Source of the DNA: Fibrobacter sp.
Lineage (GTDB): Bacteria; Fibrobacterota; Fibrobacteria; Fibrobacterales; Fibrobacteraceae
DNA length: 43,207 nucleotides
Assembly: GCA_017520105.1 (NCBI GenBank)
Contig: JAFWRL010000174.1
Coordinates: forward strand, 1-43,207
Direction: 5' to 3'
Position numbers and translations under genes: made by a program
Notes under the pieces: generated by a model
Seen by the model: only the letters and a program-made list of their open reading frames with translations
What the model was told of the DNA's origin: nothing
Databases searched by the model: none
Part shown: piece after piece, positions 42,624 through 43,207 of the stretch
Layout: every line of letters starts with the position of its first letter
Numbering within the stretch: the first letter of the stretch is position 1

Positions 42624-42800
42624 GGCACTTTAGTGCCTTAGTTGAATTATACTCAAAGAGCATAACTCTACTAGGCCACTAAAGTGGCGAGTATCGTTTA
42701 GGTTCGAAGGAGCAGGGTTCAGTCGTTTTTTTGCTTATGTCACCCCGCACACGTTGCGGGGTCGCCTTTTTTCATTCGTCACACTGAACGAAGTGAAGTG
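42624..42800. repeat. Repeat-filled gap before the rRNA operon
   Basis: GGCACTTTAGTGCC (42624-42637) and GGCCACTAAAGTGGC (42674-42688) are each palindromic and also pair with each other. TGTCACCCCGCA...TGCGGGGTCGCC at 42738-42766, followed by six T, is a member of the dispersed palindrome family. Fragments at 42591 (CCGTCATCCTGAATGAAGTG) and 42776 (CGTCACACTGAACGAAGTG) match the CTGA-type ends. I see no gene between 42509 and 43118. Confidence 0.7.
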
Positions 42801-42887
42801 TACAGCCTTTTCCCGTCCCCGGCGAAAAAGATTTCTGTTTATAGAATGTGAATAATCTGTCGCATGGCGGCATACAACCCGTTTTTA

Positions 42888-42958
42888 TCGAAAAAAGTGA
42901 AAAAAAATGAAATTTTTTCGCGTTACCCCCTTGACTTTTTCCCTGAAAATTCTATAAT
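42888..42958 (+). promoter_or_regulatory. Ribosomal RNA operon promoter with A/T-rich upstream element
   Basis: TTGACT (42931-42936) and TATAAT (42953-42958) are separated by 16 bases, a near-consensus sigma-70-type promoter. Upstream, A and T runs (CGAAAAAA at 42889 and TTTTTTCG at 42913, an inverted pair) resemble an UP element. The 16S gene begins 160 bases downstream. Confidence 0.85.
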
Positions 42959-43118
42959 TGGCTTCACCCTCGAACGGGTCCCCCAAAACGGCCCGGACGA
43001 GACGGAAGCCCGCGAGACTTCCGGGAAGATTGAAGGAATCGGAGATATGCTTAGTGACGGCCCAAGAAGATTTCTTGGAAGTCTAGATTTACGGAAAACA
43101 GGACAGACTATTTGAAAA
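42959..43118 (+). other. rRNA operon leader
   Basis: Transcribed leader with hairpins: GGAAG...CTTCC around 43002-43021 and a perfect CCAAGAA-GAT-TTCTTGG at 43062-43078. No convincing open frame; the frame across 42864-43115 is rejected. Probably involved in processing and folding of the precursor. Confidence 0.65.
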
Positions 43119-43207
43119 TCAATGAAGAGTTTGATCCTGGCTCAGAACGAACGCTGGTGGCGTGTCTTATACATGCAAGTCGAGCGAGGCAGCAATGCCG
43201 AGCGGCG
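43119..43207 (+). rRNA. 16S ribosomal RNA, 5' end only
   Basis: The universal start AGAGTTTGATCCTGGCTCAG is at 43126-43145, followed by AACGAACGCTGG and ATACATGCAAGTCGAGCG, the conserved 16S opening. The start is set 7 bases before AGAGTTT by comparison with E. coli numbering. The gene continues beyond the window. Confidence 0.96.

Noticed and set aside
40791..42800. Possible CRISPR array in the repeat-rich gaps
   Set aside because: Repeats are palindromic, of differing length, with no regular spacer length and no cas genes in the window.
42864..43115. 83-codon open frame before 16S rRNA
   Set aside because: It contains the rRNA promoter boxes and leader hairpins and has no ribosome binding site; it is leader DNA.

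Overview
The window looks like a chromosomal segment of a Fibrobacter-type bacterium (Fibrobacterota, a cellulose-degrading gut anaerobe). The basis is protein content: a Ser-linker lipoprotein of glycoside hydrolase family 45 type, a giant surface protein with cellulose-binding-like modules and a sorting-type C-terminal tail, many signal-peptide and lipobox proteins, and a 16S rRNA start at the right edge. No database search was possible, so genus-level placement is inference.

Layout. 1-1217: end of the alpha operon (rpoA 3' part, rplQ) and a terminator. 1406-5133: a compact polysaccharide export cassette (Wza-like, Wzz-like and Wzy-like proteins). 5139-8564: an AT-rich accessory stretch with dispersed palindromic repeats, a lipoprotein, the broken start of a giant gene, an IS200/IS605-type element, and a second paralogous lipoprotein. 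8566-20808: one 4080-codon gene for a modular surface or secreted protein that starts with a lipase-like alpha/beta hydrolase. 20878-23840: a small periplasmic protein, a GNAT acetyltransferase remnant with an in-frame stop, a Wzx-like flippase and a divergent methyltransferase. 23923-29759: tRNA-Leu(UAG), then tig-clpP-clpX and lon, a proteostasis block. 29801-37395: mixed small envelope proteins, a YggS-family PLP protein, an MBL-fold hydrolase, rsmA, a TPR protein and a NYN-like protein. 37435-40792: a BtuF-like binding lipoprotein carrying an in-frame repeat insertion, a cyclic-nucleotide-binding-domain protein, and purM. 41084-42508: the GH45-like lipoprotein. 42531-43207: repeats, a strong rRNA promoter, the leader and the first 89 bases of 16S rRNA.

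The most interesting part is 5295-20808. A gene pair (lipoprotein plus giant lipase-fronted protein) is present once intact and once as lipoprotein plus only the first ~40 codons of the giant gene, with an IS200-type element between the copies. This resembles loci where an orphan partner or immunity gene outlives its truncated effector. It could also be simple decay of a duplicated adhesin/esterase locus. The second theme is a family of dispersed palindromes built on GTCATCCCGG/GTCATCCTGA-type ends, found in most intergenic gaps, with one nested inside another; a different repeat type has inserted in frame inside a coding sequence.
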